Shown: piece after piece, positions 7,491 to 17,259 of the stretch
Position numbering within the stretch: the first letter of the stretch is position 1
Layout: each line of letters opens with the position of its first letter
Assembly: GCF_009749525.1 (NCBI RefSeq)
Contig: NZ_WOAC01000003.1
Location: 1-64,000, forward strand
Length of the DNA stretch: 64,000 bases
Source of the DNA: Mesorhizobium xinjiangense
GTDB taxonomy: Bacteria; Pseudomonadota; Alphaproteobacteria; Rhizobiales; Rhizobiaceae
Direction of reading: 5' to 3'
Notes under the pieces: generated by a model
The model's database searches: none
What the model was told of the DNA's origin: nothing
Seen by the model: the letters and a program-made list of their open reading frames with translations, nothing else
Position numbers and translations under genes: made by a program

Positions 7491-8417
7491 ATGAACACAC
7501 GCCTTTATACCCATCCGATCTATCTTGAGCATGTCACGCCGCCGGGCCATCCCGAGCGCCCCGACAGGCTGCGCGCCGTCGAGCGCATGCTCGAGGACGA
7601 GGCTTTCGCCTATCTCGACCGCGCGACTGCGCCCTTGGGCGACGAAGCGACGATCACCTATGCTCATCCCGAGGACTATGTCGCCCGCATCAAGGCGGCG
7701 GTGCCTGAAACGGGCATGGCGCGCATCGATGCCGACACCTCCGTCAGCCCGAAAAGCTGGGAGGCGGCGCTGACCGCGATCGGCGCGGCCAATGCGGCGG
7801 TAGACGACGTGTTTTCGGGCGCGGCCGGCAACGTGTTCGTCGCCTCCCGTCCGCCCGGCCACCACGCCGAAAAGACAACGGCAATGGGCTTCTGCCTGTT
7901 CAACAATGCCGCGATCGCCGCGCGCCACGCCCAGAAGGCGCATGGCGCCGAGCGCGTCGCGATCGTCGACTGGGACGTGCATCACGGCAACGGAACCCAG
8001 GACATTTTCTGGGACGATCCCAGTGTTTTCTACTGCTCGACCCATCAGATGCCGCTTTTCCCCGGCTCGGGGGCGAAAGACGAGAGGGGTCTCGGCAACA
8101 TCGTCAACGCGCCGCTGTCGCCCGGCACGGGCAGCGAACATTTCCGCGAAGCCTTCGAAACGCGAATCCTGCCGGCGATAGACGCGTTCAAGCCGGATCT
8201 TCTCATCATCTCGGCCGGGTTCGACGCTCACTATCGCGACCCGCTGGCCGAAATCGAACTCACCGAAGACGATTTCGACTGGGCCACGGGCCAGCTCATG
8301 GAAAAGGCCGGGCAGTATTCCGGCAACCGGCTTGTCAGCCTGCTGGAGGGCGGTTACGACCTCACCGGACTGGCGATGTCCGTCGCCGCTCATGTCCGGC
8401 GCTTGATGAGAGGTTGA
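7491..8417 (+). CDS. Histone-deacetylase-family zinc amidohydrolase
   Basis: This 308-residue member of the arginase/deacetylase fold resembles class II histone deacetylases and bacterial acetylpolyamine or acetoin-type deacetylases. The active site is intact: the His pair in RPPGHHAEK (about 124-125), zinc ligands in [11 protein letters not shown] (Asp162, His164) and [12 protein letters not shown] (Asp245), and the transition-state Tyr in LEGGYDL (Tyr289). The substrate is unknown; acetylated proteins or polyamines are possible. xseB follows five bases later, so the two are probably co-transcribed. Confidence 0.9.
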   Translation: MNTRLYTHPIYLEHVTPPGHPERPDRLRAVERMLEDEAFAYLDRATAPLGDEATITYAHPEDYVARIKAAVPETGMARIDADTSVSPKSWEAALTAIGAANAAVDDVFSGAAGNVFVASRPPGHHAEKTTAMGFCLFNNAAIAARHAQKAHGAERVAIVDWDVHHGNGTQDIFWDDPSVFYCSTHQMPLFPGSGAKDERGLGNIVNAPLSPGTGSEHFREAFETRILPAIDAFKPDLLIISAGFDAHYRDPLAEIELTEDDFDWATGQLMEKAGQYSGNRLVSLLEGGYDLTGLAMSVAAHVRRLMRG

Positions 8418-8421
8418 GGAA

Positions 8422-8673
8422 ATGGCCGCACCCGCGAACGACGATGTGAAGGCGATGAGCTTCGAGCAGGCGCTCGAGGCCCTGGAGCGCATCGTCGACG
8501 ACCTGGAAAAGGGCGACGTGCCGCTCGAGCAGTCGATCACCATCTATGAGCGCGGCGAAGCGCTGAAGAAGCATTGCGAAACCCTGCTCAAGGCGGCCGA
8601 GGCCAAGGTCGAGAAGATCCGTCTTTCGCGCAATGGCCAGCCGGAGGGAACCGAGCCGCTGGACCCGGATTGA
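8422..8673 (+). CDS. xseB: Exodeoxyribonuclease VII small subunit
   Basis: This 83-residue protein is the small subunit of the single-strand nuclease ExoVII, which works in DNA repair with XseA (not in this window). The family core is clear: [20 protein letters not shown], then [20 protein letters not shown]. The C-terminal tail is short and acidic. AGAGGTTGAGGAA precedes the start. It follows the deacetylase-like gene at four bases. Confidence 0.95.
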   Translation: MAAPANDDVKAMSFEQALEALERIVDDLEKGDVPLEQSITIYERGEALKKHCETLLKAAEAKVEKIRLSRNGQPEGTEPLDPD

Positions 8674-8806
8674 CGTCGGCCTGCAGCCGGCGCTTCACGC
8701 GCCGCTAATTTGCGCCTATCGTGGCCTGAATGCGCAGATTCAAGGTGTTGGAGTGTCGTTTGCGTCTCCGTCGACGCACGCCGCTCTGGCGCTGCAGGAG
8801 GCGACG

Positions 8807-9727
8807 ATGAGCTTTTTCCCTGGCAGTGACCCCAGCCCCGGCGACGCGTTCGCCTGCGACGCCATCGAACTGATGGTCGTGCCGAACGCGCGCGACATCG
8901 GCAATTTCGAGGTGCGCCGCGCCTTGCCGACCGCCAGGCGCCGCCTTGTCGGCCCCTTCATCTTCTTCGACCGCATGGGACCGGCCATCCTGCGCGCCGA
9001 TCAGGCGCTCGACGTGCGCCCGCACCCCCATATCGGCCTGTCGACGGTCACCTATCTCTTCGACGGAAAGATCCGGCACCGCGATTCGCTGGGCACCGAG
9101 ATGGTGATCGAGCCGGGTGACGTGAACCTGATGACGGCGGGACGCGGCATCGTGCACTCCGAGCGCACACCGGAAGAAACCCGCGGTCATCCCTCCTCGA
9201 TCTCCGGACTGCAGACATGGATCGCCCTGCCCGACGGCAAGGAGGAGATCGATCCGCTATTCACCCACACCACGCGCGACCAGTTGCCCGAGATCGCGGC
9301 CGATGGGGTGACCGGCCGTATCGTCATCGGCAATTTCGCGGGCGAGAAGTCGCCCGTATCGCTCGCCACCGATACGCTCTATGCCGATATTGCGCTGGAG
9401 CCGGGAGCGCGCATCCAGATACCGCCGGACGCCGAGGAGCGCGCCATCTACACCCTGTCCGGATCGGTCTCGATCCGCGGCGATGTCTTCCCGGCCGACC
9501 GGCTGCTCGTCTTCCGTCCCGGCGACGAGATCGTTGTCGAAGCGCCGGACGGCGCGCATTTCATGCTGTTCGGCGGCGCCTCGCTCGGCTCGCCGCGCTA
9601 TATCTGGTGGAACTTCGTATCCTCGTCCAGGGAGCGCATCGAGCAGGCCAAGCAGGAATGGCGCACGGGCCGCTTCGATATCGTGCCCGGCGACGAGGAA
9701 GAGTTCATACCCCTGCCCGAAAAATGA
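8807..9727 (+). CDS. Pirin family protein
   Basis: This 306-residue cupin-fold protein belongs to the pirin family; some bacterial members act as quercetin dioxygenases or interact with metabolic enzymes. The metal site is visible: the two histidines in RPHPHIGLSTVTYLF and the His-x-Glu in AGRGIVHSER. A second cupin domain follows (IYTLSGSVSIRGD region). The start is placed at MSFFPGSDPSP, with a strong GCAGGAGG upstream; the open frame extends further 5' but into xseB. The exact role in this organism is not shown. Confidence 0.9.
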   Translation: MSFFPGSDPSPGDAFACDAIELMVVPNARDIGNFEVRRALPTARRRLVGPFIFFDRMGPAILRADQALDVRPHPHIGLSTVTYLFDGKIRHRDSLGTEMVIEPGDVNLMTAGRGIVHSERTPEETRGHPSSISGLQTWIALPDGKEEIDPLFTHTTRDQLPEIAADGVTGRIVIGNFAGEKSPVSLATDTLYADIALEPGARIQIPPDAEERAIYTLSGSVSIRGDVFPADRLLVFRPGDEIVVEAPDGAHFMLFGGASLGSPRYIWWNFVSSSRERIEQAKQEWRTGRFDIVPGDEEEFIPLPEK

Positions 9728-9730
9728 CAG

Positions 9731-9751
9731 AACGCGCCAATAGGGCGCGTT
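9731..9751 (+). terminator. Terminator after the pirin gene
   Basis: AACGCGCC at 9731-9738 pairs perfectly with GGCGCGTT at 9744-9751 around a five-base loop, and TTTA overlaps the end of the stem. It starts three bases after the pirin stop and about 90 bases before dxs, separating the two transcription units. Confidence 0.75.
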
Positions 9752-9838
9752 TACATTCCGTTATCGAGGCCCTATGTCCGGTTGTCCGGCAAAGGGCCCA
9801 GACAAAGCGCCCAAGGCCACAACAAAACACAAGCGCCC

Positions 9839-11758
9839 ATGAACGCGAAATCTCCGCCTGATACGCCGCTGCTCGACAAAGTGCGTGTTCCCGCCGATCT
9901 CAAGAAGCTTGCCGAGAGCCAGCTCCCGCAACTCGCGACGGAATTGCGCACCGAAATGATCGACGCCGTCTCCCAGACCGGCGGGCATCTGGGTGCGGGG
10001 CTCGGCGTCGTCGAACTGACGGTGGCGCTGCACTATGTCTTCGACACGCCGGCCGACAGGCTGATCTGGGACGTCGGCCACCAGGCCTATCCGCACAAGA
10101 TCCTGACCGGGCGGCGTGACCGCATCCGCACCCTGCGCCAGGAAGGCGGGCTCTCCGGCTTCACCAAGCGCGACGAGAGCGAATACGATCCCTTCGGCGC
10201 GGCTCATTCCTCGACCTCGGTTTCGGCCGGGCTCGGCATGGCGGTCGGCCGCGACCTGAAGGGTGGGCGCAACAATGTCATCTCCGTCATCGGCGACGGC
10301 GCGATGTCGGCCGGCATGGCTTATGAGGCGCTCAACAATGCCGGCGCACTGGACGCCCGGCTCATCGTCATCCTGAACGACAACGACATGTCGATCGCCC
10401 CGCCGAGCGGCGCCATGAGCGCCTATCTCGCCCGGCTCGGCTCCGGCCGCACCTATCAGGGTTTCCGCGACATTGGCAAGAAGCTGACCTCCTATCTGGG
10501 CAAGGCGGCCGACAAGGCGATCACCCGCGCGGTCGAACATGCGCGCGGTTACGTCACCGGCGGCACGCTGTTCGAAGAACTGGGCTTTTTTCATATCGGG
10601 CCGATCGACGGACACAATCTCGAACATCTGGTGCCGGTGCTGAAGAATGTCCGCGACAACGCCGACGGCCCGGTGCTGATCCACGTCGTGACCCAGAAGG
10701 GCAAGGGCTATGCGCCGGCCGAGGCGGCGAGCGACAAGTATCACGGCGTCAGCAAGTTCGACGTCATCACCGGCGCCCAGGCCAAGCCGCCGGCCAATGC
10801 GCCGTCCTATACCAGGGTCTTTGCGCAAAGCCTGATCGACGAGGCACGCGCCGACGAGCGGATCGTCGCCATCACCGCTGCCATGCCGAGCGGTACGGGG
10901 CTCGATCTTTTCGGCAAGGAGTTTCCCGGCCGCACCTTCGATGTCGGCATCGCCGAACAGCACGCCGTGACCTTCGCCGCCGGCCTGGCGACGGAGGGTT
11001 TCAAGCCCTTTGCGACGATCTATTCCACCTTCCTGCAGCGCGCATATGACCAGGTCGTCCATGACGTGGCGATCCAGCGCCTGCCGGTGCGTTTCCCGAT
11101 CGACCGTGCCGGCTATGTGGGCGCCGACGGGGCCACCCATTGCGGCGCCTTCGACGTGACCTACCTGGCGACACTGCCGGGTTTCGTCGTCATGGCGGCG
11201 GCCGACGAGGCGGAACTGCGCCACATGGTGCGCACGGCTGTCGACTACGACGAGGGTCCGATCGCCTTTCGCTATCCGCGTGGCAACGGCGTTGGTGTCG
11301 AAATGCCCGAGCGTGGTTCACCCCTCGAAATCGGCAAGGGCAGGATCCTGCGCGAGGGCACGAAGGTCGCCCTGTTGTCTCTCGGGACACGGTTGCAGGA
11401 TTGCCTGGCGGCGGCGGAGGAACTGGAAGCGTCAGGACTTTCGACAACGGTGGCCGATGCCCGCTTCGCAAAGCCGCTCGACCGCGACATGGTCCGGCGT
11501 CTGGCGCGCGAGCACGAGGTGCTGATCACCGTCGAGGAAGGCGCGATCGGCGGATTTTCCAGCCATGTGCTGCATTTTCTAGCCGAGGAGGGGCTGCTGG
11601 AGCGCGGGCTGAAGGTCCGCCCGCTCGTTCTGCCGGACAGCTTCACCGACCACGCCAAGCCCGAACGCATGTATGAAACGGCCGGTCTCGACCGTGCCGG
11701 CATCGTGCGCACGGTCTTTGCCGCGCTCGGCGCGGAGGCGCGCGTGGCGCGCGCCTGA
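9839..11758 (+). CDS. dxs: 1-deoxy-D-xylulose-5-phosphate synthase
   Basis: This thiamine-diphosphate enzyme joins pyruvate and glyceraldehyde 3-phosphate in the first step of the MEP isoprenoid pathway. The 639-residue length is normal. Features include [35 protein letters not shown], the thiamine-binding [18 protein letters not shown], and in the transketolase-like middle domain [17 protein letters not shown] and [15 protein letters not shown]. The start is placed at [15 protein letters not shown], which matches the family opening; no strong ribosome site is seen. IspH, the last enzyme of the same pathway, is also in this window at 23.9 kb. Confidence 0.97.
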   Translation: MNAKSPPDTPLLDKVRVPADLKKLAESQLPQLATELRTEMIDAVSQTGGHLGAGLGVVELTVALHYVFDTPADRLIWDVGHQAYPHKILTGRRDRIRTLRQEGGLSGFTKRDESEYDPFGAAHSSTSVSAGLGMAVGRDLKGGRNNVISVIGDGAMSAGMAYEALNNAGALDARLIVILNDNDMSIAPPSGAMSAYLARLGSGRTYQGFRDIGKKLTSYLGKAADKAITRAVEHARGYVTGGTLFEELGFFHIGPIDGHNLEHLVPVLKNVRDNADGPVLIHVVTQKGKGYAPAEAASDKYHGVSKFDVITGAQAKPPANAPSYTRVFAQSLIDEARADERIVAITAAMPSGTGLDLFGKEFPGRTFDVGIAEQHAVTFAAGLATEGFKPFATIYSTFLQRAYDQVVHDVAIQRLPVRFPIDRAGYVGADGATHCGAFDVTYLATLPGFVVMAAADEAELRHMVRTAVDYDEGPIAFRYPRGNGVGVEMPERGSPLEIGKGRILREGTKVALLSLGTRLQDCLAAAEELEASGLSTTVADARFAKPLDRDMVRRLAREHEVLITVEEGAIGGFSSHVLHFLAEEGLLERGLKVRPLVLPDSFTDHAKPERMYETAGLDRAGIVRTVFAALGAEARVARA

Positions 11759-11792
11759 AAGCTCGCCGGCATTCGACACCGAACCGGGTCGG

Positions 11793-11848
11793 CAGCGCGC
11801 GTTCGCTTCAAACGAACCCGTTTGAGTGGGACATGGTCCAAGATCTGA
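11793..11848 (+). repeat. Dispersed repeat B, copy 1
   Basis: The sequence CAGCGCGCGTTCGCTTCAAA at 11793 followed by an ACG-aaccc-GTTTGAGTGGGACATG hairpin-like core recurs, inverted, at 22571-22621 and in partial form at 35560-35628. It sits between dxs and tlyA. Such copies between unrelated genes indicate an intergenic palindromic repeat family, not an operator. Confidence 0.7.
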
Positions 11849-11894
11849 CAAGAGTCCGCTTGCTTTCGTCGGCGGCATTGGCCAATCAGGCCGC

Positions 11895-12659
11895 ATGCAG
11901 AACGTTCCACCCACCGGCACCACGCAACGTCTCGACGAGGCCCTGGTCGCGCGCGAGCTGTTTGCCACGCGCTCGCGGGCCCGCGACGCCGTCAAGCGCT
12001 CGACAGTCAGCGTCAACGGCCGCATCGAGACAAAGCCCGGACGGTTGGTCGCCGGCCGGGACGAGTTGACGACCGACGATGCCGCCCGTCGCTATGTTTC
12101 GCGCGCCGCGCTCAAGCTGGTGGCGGGGCTCGATCACTTCGGCCTGGATGTCGACGGGGCAGTGGCGCTCGACATCGGCGCCTCGACGGGCGGCTTCGTT
12201 CAGGTGCTGCTCGAAAGGGGCGCGCGAGACGTCTTTGCGGTCGATGTCGGTCACGGGCAGATGCATGACAAACTGCTTGGCGATCCGCGCGTGACCAATC
12301 TTGAAGGGCTCAATGCACGCGAACTGAAAGCGGCTCATCTTGACGGCGCGGCGCCCGATATCGTCGTCTCCGACGTCAGTTTCATTTCGCTGAAGCTCGC
12401 CCTTCCGCCCGCCCTGCAACTGGCCGCGCCGGGTGCTGCGGCGGTCTTGCTGGTCAAGCCGCAATTCGAGGCCGGGCGCTCGGCGATCGGCAAGGGCGGC
12501 ATCCTGCGCAACGCAACAGACGGACCGCGCATCGCCGACGATCTCGCCGCTTGGCTGGGCGGGCAGGACGGCTGGCAGACGATCGGCTGGACGCCGTCTC
12601 CGATCGAGGGCGGCGACGGCAATCGCGAATTTGTGCTGGCGGGGGTGAAGGATCGATGA
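11895..12659 (+). CDS. tlyA: TlyA family rRNA 2'-O-methyltransferase
   Basis: This 254-residue protein has an N-terminal S4 RNA-binding domain (about 10-70, RLDEALVARELFATRSRARD) and a C-terminal FtsJ-like Rossmann methyltransferase with ALDIGASTGGFVQVLLERGA as SAM motif. Characterised TlyA proteins methylate 16S and 23S rRNA; the older hemolysin label is misleading. The start is placed at MQNVPPTGTTQ, before the S4 domain. The stop overlaps the next gene in an ATGA arrangement, so both RNA methyltransferases are translationally coupled. Confidence 0.92.
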   Translation: MQNVPPTGTTQRLDEALVARELFATRSRARDAVKRSTVSVNGRIETKPGRLVAGRDELTTDDAARRYVSRAALKLVAGLDHFGLDVDGAVALDIGASTGGFVQVLLERGARDVFAVDVGHGQMHDKLLGDPRVTNLEGLNARELKAAHLDGAAPDIVVSDVSFISLKLALPPALQLAAPGAAAVLLVKPQFEAGRSAIGKGGILRNATDGPRIADDLAAWLGGQDGWQTIGWTPSPIEGGDGNREFVLAGVKDR

Positions 12660-13897
12660 GCGAAAGGCTTGTGATCGACCGACTCGGCGCCCAGGGCGAC
12701 GGCATCGCGCACTCGCCGCGCGGCCAGGTCTATGTGCCGTTTGCGCTCGCCGGAGAGACGGTCAATGTGGCCCTGGAGAAGGACCGTGCGACGCTGATCG
12801 CGGTGATCGAGGCCTCGCCGGACCGTGTGGAGCCGGCCTGCCGCCATTTCGGTGAATGCGGCGGCTGCGCGCTGCAGCATCTCGAACAGGAGGCCTATCG
12901 GCGCTGGAAGCGCGACAAGGTCGCTCACTTGCTCTCTTCGCGCGGAATGGATGCGCCGGTGGACGAGCTTGTTGCATGTCCGCCGCATTCGCGCCGGCGC
13001 GCTGCCTTTACCGCGCGGCGAACCGAGGCAGGCATGCTTCTGGGCTACAACCGTGCCCAGTCGAACCAGATCATCGATATCGAGGAATGCCCCATCCTCC
13101 TGCCCGAGATCGTCGCGGCGCTGCCGAGACTGCGCGCTCTCGCCGAGCTCGTCTGCATGACGAAATCGTCCTTTCGTCTGACCGTCACGGCAACCGATAC
13201 CGGCCTTGACGTGGCGGCGGAAGGATCGGGCCGGCTCGAGGGTGCGGCACGGCGCGCGGCCGCCGACCATGCGGCGCGGCTGGGTTTTGACCGGCTGTCG
13301 GTCGACGGCGAGATCGTCATTGAGCCGCGGAAACCGCAGATCGCCGTTGGGACCGCTTCTATCGTGCCGCCGCCCGGAGGCTTTCTGCAGGCGGTTGCCG
13401 ACACCGAGCAGGCGATGGCCGATCTGATCCGCCGGCATTTCGGCAAGGCCAAGCGCGTGGCCGACCTTTTCTCCGGTGCGGGTGCATTTGCACTGCGACT
13501 GGCCGAAAGTGCCGCGGTGCACGCGGTTGAAGGCGACGCTGCGGCGCTGGCCGCGCTCGACCGGGGATTTCGTTTCGGCACGGGACTGCGCCGGGTGACG
13601 AGCGAAAGGCGTGACCTTTTCCGGCGTCCGCTGACCTTCAAGGAACTGAACGCCTTCGATGCGGTGGTCTTCGACCCGCCGCGCGCCGGAGCCGAAGATC
13701 AGGCGCGCCAGATCGCGCGTTCCGATGTGCCTGCCGTCTGCGCGGTGTCCTGCAACCCGGTCACGCTGGCACGCGACCTCGCGGTCCTGCTTGAGGGCGG
13801 ATACAGGCTGGAGCGCGTCGTGCCGTTCGACCAGTTTCTCTGGTCGCCGCATGTCGAGGCGGTGGCGCTGCTGTCGAAGCCGAAAAAGCGACGCTGA
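12656..13897 (+). CDS. 23S rRNA (uracil-5-)-methyltransferase, RlmD/RumA type
   Basis: This 413-residue protein belongs to the TrmA/RlmC/RlmD family of SAM-dependent RNA m5U methyltransferases. An N-terminal TRAM-like region is followed by an iron-sulfur motif with cysteines in CRHFGECGGCALQHL (about 59-73) and a further Cys in EECPIL. The SAM motif is ADLFSGAGAFALRLA, and the catalytic cysteine lies in AVSCNPVTLARDL near residue 365. The start is the ATG overlapping the tlyA stop. Which uracil is modified cannot be stated. It ends nine bases from the convergent sirtuin gene. Confidence 0.9.
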   Translation: MSERLVIDRLGAQGDGIAHSPRGQVYVPFALAGETVNVALEKDRATLIAVIEASPDRVEPACRHFGECGGCALQHLEQEAYRRWKRDKVAHLLSSRGMDAPVDELVACPPHSRRRAAFTARRTEAGMLLGYNRAQSNQIIDIEECPILLPEIVAALPRLRALAELVCMTKSSFRLTVTATDTGLDVAAEGSGRLEGAARRAAADHAARLGFDRLSVDGEIVIEPRKPQIAVGTASIVPPPGGFLQAVADTEQAMADLIRRHFGKAKRVADLFSGAGAFALRLAESAAVHAVEGDAAALAALDRGFRFGTGLRRVTSERRDLFRRPLTFKELNAFDAVVFDPPRAGAEDQARQIARSDVPAVCAVSCNPVTLARDLAVLLEGGYRLERVVPFDQFLWSPHVEAVALLSKPKKRR

Positions 13898-13906
13898 CCC
13901 GCAGGC

Positions 13907-14626
13907 TCACCCGGCCCTTGCACCCATCCGTGCCAGCAGATCGTCGACGAATTGCGGTACGACCTTCGTCGCCTGTCCCTGAATGGAGTCGTCGAACAGC
14001 GCGTGGTTTTCCGACGGCTCGAGATTGAGCTCCACCGTGCGCGCGCCGGCGAGCGCGGCTTCCTCGACGAATTGCGCCGCCGGATAGACGCTGCCCGACG
14101 TCCCGATGGCGACGAACAGGTCGCAGCCGCCGAGTGCGGCATAGATGCGATCCATGTGATAGGGCATTTCGCCGAACCAGACGACGTCCGGGCGCAGCCG
14201 CCCGACCGTGGCGCAATGCGGACATTGCGAATTGACCGACATGTCGCCCGGCCATCGGCTGCGCTGCCCGCAGGCCTCGCACAGCGCGCTCGCGAGCTCG
14301 CCATGCATGTGGACGAGCCGGCGCGCGCCGGCACTTTCGTGCAGGTCGTCGATATTCTGTGTCACCAGAAGGAAATCGCCATCGAACGCGCCGTCGAGCC
14401 GCGCCAGGGCATGGTGCGCCGCATTGGGTTGGACCGATTTCATCTTTCGCCGCCGCCGGTTGTAAAAGTCATGCACGAGCCCGGGGTTGCGGGCATAGCC
14501 TTCCGGCGTGGCCACGTCGCGATAGTCGATTTTCGACCAGATGCCGCCGATGTCGCGAAAGGTCGACAGGCCCGATTCGGCCGAGATCCCGGCACCGGTG
14601 AGGATAACGATGGAGGAGGGAATCAT
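13907..14626 (-). CDS. cobB: NAD-dependent sirtuin protein deacylase
   Basis: This 239-residue Sir2-family enzyme removes acyl groups from protein lysines using NAD. Motifs seen: LTGAGISAESGLSTFRD, NIDDLHE, the catalytic His in HMHGEL (His108), and a zinc site with CEAC (116, 119) and CPHC (135, 138). The substrate pocket carries DFYNRRRRKM, with Tyr55 and Arg58 spaced as in class III sirtuins such as SIRT5 and E. coli CobB, which favour succinyl and malonyl lysine. So desuccinylase activity is likely besides deacetylation. A long perfect hairpin lies just upstream. Confidence 0.94.
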   Translation of the reverse strand: MIPSSIVILTGAGISAESGLSTFRDIGGIWSKIDYRDVATPEGYARNPGLVHDFYNRRRRKMKSVQPNAAHHALARLDGAFDGDFLLVTQNIDDLHESAGARRLVHMHGELASALCEACGQRSRWPGDMSVNSQCPHCATVGRLRPDVVWFGEMPYHMDRIYAALGGCDLFVAIGTSGSVYPAAQFVEEAALAGARTVELNLEPSENHALFDDSIQGQATKVVPQFVDDLLARMGARAG

Positions 14627-14666
14627 CGAAACATCTCCGTCGGAACACCGGGTTCAAGCGGACTAT

Positions 14667-14726
14667 AATCCCCGGCCTTCAGATTATAGTTTTCGCCTCA
14701 AAACTATAATCTGAAGGCCGGGGATT
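14667..14726. repeat. Perfect 27-bp inverted repeat (large hairpin)
   Basis: Bases 14667-14693 and 14700-14726 are exact reverse complements over 27 bases with a six-base loop (CGCCTC). The arm reads AATCCCCGGCCTTCAGATTA and continues with TAGTTTT to the loop. It lies between the 3' end of tldD and the 5' end of the sirtuin gene, both on the minus strand. It could terminate tldD transcription, but a perfect stem this long is unusual and may be a dispersed palindromic element. Confidence 0.9.
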
Positions 14727-14747
14727 GAATCGAACTTCAATCGGCAA

Positions 14748-16163
14748 CTACGTCTGCGTGCCGCCGACGGTCATCTGGTCCATTCTCAGATGTGGCTGGC
14801 CGACGCCGACGGGCACGCCCTGGCCGGCCTTGCCGCACATGCCGATGCCGGTGTCGAGCTTCATGTCGTTGCCGATCATGGAGACGCGGTGCATGGCATC
14901 CGGGCCGTTGCCGATCAGCATCGCGCCCTTGATCGGCCGGCTCACCTTGCCGTTCTCGATCATGTAGGCCTCGGTGCAGCCGAAGACGAACTTGCCCGAC
15001 GTGATGTCGACCTGGCCGCCGCCGAAGGAGACGGCATAGATGCCTTTCTTCACCGAGGCGATGATCTCTTCCGGCGTCTTGTCGCCCGCCGTCATATAGG
15101 TGTTGGTCATGCGCGGCATCGGCTCGTGGGCGTAGGATTCGCGCCTGCCATTGCCGGTCGGGCGCATGCCCATCAGCCGCGCGTTCTGGCGGTCCTGCAT
15201 GTAGCCGACGAGCTTGCCGTCCTCGATCAGCACGTTGCGTCCCGACGGCGTGCCCTCGTCGTCGATGGTCAGCGATCCGCGCCGCTCGGCCATGGTGCCG
15301 TCGTCGACGACCGTCACGCCCTTGGCCGCCACCTGGCTTCCCATCAGGCCGGCAAAGGCCGACGTCTTCTTGCGGTTGAAATCGCCTTCGAGCCCGTGTC
15401 CGACGGCCTCGTGCAGCATCACGCCCGGCCAGCCCGAGGCGAGCACGATGTCGAACGTGCCCGCCGGCGCCAGCACCGCGTCGAGATTGACCAGCGCCTG
15501 GCGCAGCGCCTCTTGCGCCGCGTGCCGCCAGGAACCCTCGGCCAGGAACTCGCCGAAACCCTTGCGTCCGCCCATGCCGTAGGAACCGGTCTCCTGGCGG
15601 TCGCCATCGCCGACGACGACGGAGACGTTCATGCGCACCAGCGGCCGGATGTCGCGCACGACATGGCCGTCGGCGCGCAGGATCTCCACATGCTGCCAGG
15701 AGGCGGCGAGCGAGGCCGTGACCTGGCGCACGCGCGGGTCCTTTGCTCTGAGCCAGCTGTCGATTTCCTGAAGAAGCTGCGCCTTGTCGCCGAATCCGGG
15801 CTTGGCGATCGGATTCTCGTCGCCATAAAGGCGCAAATTCGTCCCGGCTGGCGCGGCCGCGAGCGTGCCCGAATATCCGGCCTTGACCGACGAAACGGCA
15901 TCGGCGGCGCGCCTGAGCGCGGCCTCCGACAATTCGCTCGCATGGGCATAGCCGGTTGCCTCGCCGGCCACCGCGCGCAGGCCGAAACCCTGATCGGTGC
16001 TGAAATTGGCCGTCTTCAGCCGGCCATTGTCGAAAACGAGTGCCTCGCCTTCGCGTTCTTCCACAAAGAGTTCGCCGTCATCGGATCCGGAGATCGCCTC
16101 GCCGACGAGCTTGCGGATCGAGTCCTGCGAGATGTCGAACCGCTCCAAGAGGCTGGATTGCAC
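14748..16163 (-). CDS. tldD: Metalloprotease TldD
   Basis: TldD forms a protease with TldE/PmbA that processes small peptides such as microcin B17 precursors and the CcdA antitoxin. The 471-residue frame carries the zinc motif HEAVGHGLEGD (His-Glu-x3-His, about residues 256-261) and the conserved cysteine in FGCTEAYMIENGK. Length matches the family. PmbA is not in this window. The gene is followed on the same strand by a perfect hairpin and the sirtuin gene. Confidence 0.95.
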   Translation of the reverse strand: MQSSLLERFDISQDSIRKLVGEAISGSDDGELFVEEREGEALVFDNGRLKTANFSTDQGFGLRAVAGEATGYAHASELSEAALRRAADAVSSVKAGYSGTLAAAPAGTNLRLYGDENPIAKPGFGDKAQLLQEIDSWLRAKDPRVRQVTASLAASWQHVEILRADGHVVRDIRPLVRMNVSVVVGDGDRQETGSYGMGGRKGFGEFLAEGSWRHAAQEALRQALVNLDAVLAPAGTFDIVLASGWPGVMLHEAVGHGLEGDFNRKKTSAFAGLMGSQVAAKGVTVVDDGTMAERRGSLTIDDEGTPSGRNVLIEDGKLVGYMQDRQNARLMGMRPTGNGRRESYAHEPMPRMTNTYMTAGDKTPEEIIASVKKGIYAVSFGGGQVDITSGKFVFGCTEAYMIENGKVSRPIKGAMLIGNGPDAMHRVSMIGNDMKLDTGIGMCGKAGQGVPVGVGQPHLRMDQMTVGGTQT

Positions 16164-16311
16164 TGCGCTGCTCCGATTAGAACCTGGTTGTCTGCCGCCT
16201 ATATAGAGATGGCGGAGCGAACTTGCACCACCGGTACTCCAACGCGCAAATCATCGCCGGCGGGCGATCCAGGCGGATACCGGCAGCGGATCGGCGCGGC
16301 AGGGCATTCGT

Positions 16312-16824
16312 TCAGGGCAGGGCGTCGAACCCTTCGCCGAAGCCATCGAGGTCGACGGGGATGCCGATGCCTTCCTCCGGCGTCTGGAAGACGATGAAGG
16401 TGGCGGACGTGCCCGAACGCAGCGTCGCCAGCAGCGGTTCTTCCAGGATCACCTCGGCATAGCACCCGTCCTGGAAGCAGCGCACGAAATAGGCCCTGCC
16501 GATATCCTTGCCGTCGACGTTGAGGCCGAGCCCGTTGGGCAGCAGCACCCCGAGCGGCGCCAGGACACGCAGGATCTCCGCCTTGTTGTCTGCCGTCTTC
16601 AGCACGACGACCGACAGCCCGACCTCGGGCCGGTCCTCGGCCACGACATTTTGCATCAGCGCGCACTGCTCGCCCGTCGCACCCGCCGGAACGTCGCAGA
16701 TGATCGACCATGCCCCGTGGGTCGAACGCACCGTGCCGTTCTGCTGGGCCGGCGCCTGGCCGGCCGCGAACGCGGTCACACCGAACAGCACCGCAGCGGC
16801 GACAGATCGAAGAATTCTCGTCAC
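16312..16824 (-). CDS. Invasion-associated locus B (IalB) family protein
   Basis: This 170-residue exported protein matches the IalB family, named from Bartonella but common in free-living Rhizobiales. A signal peptide (MTRILRSVAAAVLFGVTAFA) ends near GQAPAQQNG. The mature part has the family pattern HGAWSIICDV then EQCALMQ, with a cysteine pair CFQDGC later. The start is taken as GTG at 16824, eight bases after a GGAG; a GTG at 16848 is possible but lacks a comparable site. Presence next to the oxidase operon is typical of this order. The molecular role is unknown. Confidence 0.87.
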   Translation of the reverse strand: MTRILRSVAAAVLFGVTAFAAGQAPAQQNGTVRSTHGAWSIICDVPAGATGEQCALMQNVVAEDRPEVGLSVVVLKTADNKAEILRVLAPLGVLLPNGLGLNVDGKDIGRAYFVRCFQDGCYAEVILEEPLLATLRSGTSATFIVFQTPEEGIGIPVDLDGFGEGFDALP

Positions 16825-17259
16825 AATCCGGACTCCATCACGAATCACGTCAATCTAGCTTCATTCCGGCCGCACTCAAAGCCGTAGGCCAGCCGGCCGA
16901 AGCGTTTTCAAACGTCTTTTTGCCGTCTTCGTTGCGGGTCGAATTCGCCGGAATTGCGACATTGCCGCTCGTGGCGGCACACAGCGCGGCCAGGGGGTCG
17001 GCAATCCGTGTGGTCTGGCACCTCCTGCGACCTCCGATCGCAGCGCGTTCAAACCCTTCGCGGCGGTCGGCAACTGTCGAGCGCGGCGGCATGCAATTGA
17101 AGCCTCGCGCAAAAATGCCGCACGAATTCCCCGTCCCGCTTCCTTGCAGACGGCAAGAGAGTGTGGTTTTAACGGCTCAAACGGGGTGGAGATTCCGCCC
17201 GGGAGAATTTCGCGTGCCGTCGTCTCGGGCCACGCGGCGATCGAGGAGAGTAGAGGGTG
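16825..17259. other. Intergenic region upstream of the cox operon
   Basis: This 435-base gap separates the divergent ialB and coxB genes. It must hold the promoter of the oxidase operon and probably that of ialB. I see no convincing palindromic operator, riboswitch or small RNA. A ribosome site GAGGAGAG near its right end serves coxB. No frame here looks coding. Confidence 0.6.

Noticed and set aside
7203-7500. Short frames on both strands before the deacetylase-like gene
   Set aside because: They lie in the cobalamin riboswitch, whose conserved RNA blocks explain the sequence.
16825-17259. Small RNA or riboswitch in the cox upstream gap
   Set aside because: Only weak short stems of six or so base pairs are visible, and no known motif.
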